From Pelargonium nanum (Eukaryota; Streptophyta; Magnoliopsida; Geraniales; Geraniaceae), in the NCBI GenBank assembly GCA_036897485.1, contig JAYMTF010001644.1, positions 1 through 22,120 of the forward strand: a stretch of DNA of 22,120 nucleotides, read 5' to 3'. Both the position numbers and the translations under genes were made by a program. Of the stretch, positions 21,460-22,120 are shown one piece after another (within the stretch, counting starts at the first letter, position 1; each line of letters starts with the position of its first letter). Under the pieces are notes generated by a model that was not told the origin of the DNA, searched no databases, and saw only the letters and a list, made by a program, of their open reading frames with translations.

Positions 21460-22120
21460 TGATCACCCTCCGCGGGGATGACCCTACACGAGGTACACGC
21501 ACACCCATGCGGCTCCCCCAAGTTATTTTTTGCTTTCCCGAAGCCTCAAGAAGTTATCCCAAATTACTCATCATCATCATCAAGGTCATACAAGTCATCT
21601 CAAACAAGCCAAGAAGCTCCATATATATTGGTCTATCAACGAAGATCTCATTAAGCACTCCATGGGAGGTCACCCTACGCGAGATGTGGCTGCCCATGGT
21701 CCCCATGTCACAACCTTGGTACTTATGTCGCGGCCTTGGATCCGCCCATGGTCCCCCTTGTCGTAGCCTTGCCCTTGATGCTCATGTCACGACCTTGGGT
21801 TTACCCCAGGGTTTCACTTGTTGCGGCCCAAGCTCCTTATCAAAACGAACACGCGAACAAATGTCATGTCTCGTTGAGTAACCTTCGAGATTCTCCGTCT
21901 CACCGAGACATCATCAAGGCTTCTGCATCACCGTGATATCATCAAGGCTCTCTGCCTAGCTAGCCAGATAACCTCCAAGGCCACCCACCTCATCAGAAAA
22001 TCATCAAAGCTTCCCGCCTCTAAGGATAGCCAAGATCGTGAACTCAAGCCTCCAGCTCCGCCTCCAAGGCCTAAGTGCTTGTTTGTTAACTCAACAAGCT
22101 CCGTTAAGGAGCTGCCACGT
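21460..22120. repeat. C-rich repeat block at right edge, possible LTR-element fossil
   Basis: A second C- and CpG-rich block runs off the window. It has degenerate repeats of ATGTC(A/G)C(G/A)(A/G)CCTTGG (about 21704, 21726 and 21784) and of CATCATCAAGGCT(T/C)(T/C) (about 21910, 21937 and similar later). Such clause-like, stop-poor C-rich DNA is frequent in long terminal or untranslated parts of plant Gypsy-type elements, but neither ends nor coding regions are visible here. Family and age cannot be given. Confidence 0.35.

Noticed and set aside
1-22120. CRISPR arrays, operons, tRNA or rRNA genes
   Set aside because: None was seen; the intron-bearing genes and plant families show this is nuclear plant DNA.

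Overview
This is nuclear DNA from a flowering plant, almost certainly a eudicot. The genes are split by GT-AG introns, the intergenic DNA is AT-rich, two proteins belong to plant families, and the transposon debris (a Helitron end, a Stowaway MITE, LTR-like pieces) is typical of plants. I cannot name the species. Everything here is read by eye, with family knowledge from memory and no database search.

Layout. 1-347: 3' end of a Helitron that enters from the left. 348-1260: AT-rich spacer. 1276-5760: a six-exon plus-strand gene for a 546-residue ASG1-like (ALTERED SEED GERMINATION 1) protein, with three G-boxes just upstream. 5760-6770: spacer with a gene-like remnant I do not recognise. 7086-9304: a small minus-strand gene for a RING-H2 protein (about 153 aa, four coding exons, one only about 35 nt). 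9400-10500: repeat-bearing spacer. 10510-17754: the minus-strand gene for ATG11, the autophagy scaffold (five coding exons, 1138 aa). Its leader and TATA box run up to about 18675. Its introns hold a Stowaway MITE, an LTR-like remnant, a tandem repeat, a GC-rich promoter-like island and one small cysteine-rich ORF. 18690-22120: no gene seen; two C- and CpG-rich repeat blocks flank an AT-rich stretch.

How the genes relate. The ASG1-like gene converges on the two minus-strand genes. From memory, Arabidopsis carries an ASG1-like gene (AT4G30780) directly beside ATG11 (AT4G30790), so this looks like an old conserved gene pair, here with a RING gene between the two. ATG11 acts in the ATG1/ATG13 kinase complex that starts autophagy. 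ASG1 is described as a stress- and ABA-linked protein, and the G-boxes fit that. No direct link between the three products can be shown from sequence. I saw no convincing new multi-gene system. The best leads are the promoter-like island and secreted-type ORF inside ATG11 intron 1, the transit-peptide-like upstream extension of the ASG1 frame, the broken gene-like stretch near 6.0-6.5 kb, and the periodic CpG-rich block at 19 kb.
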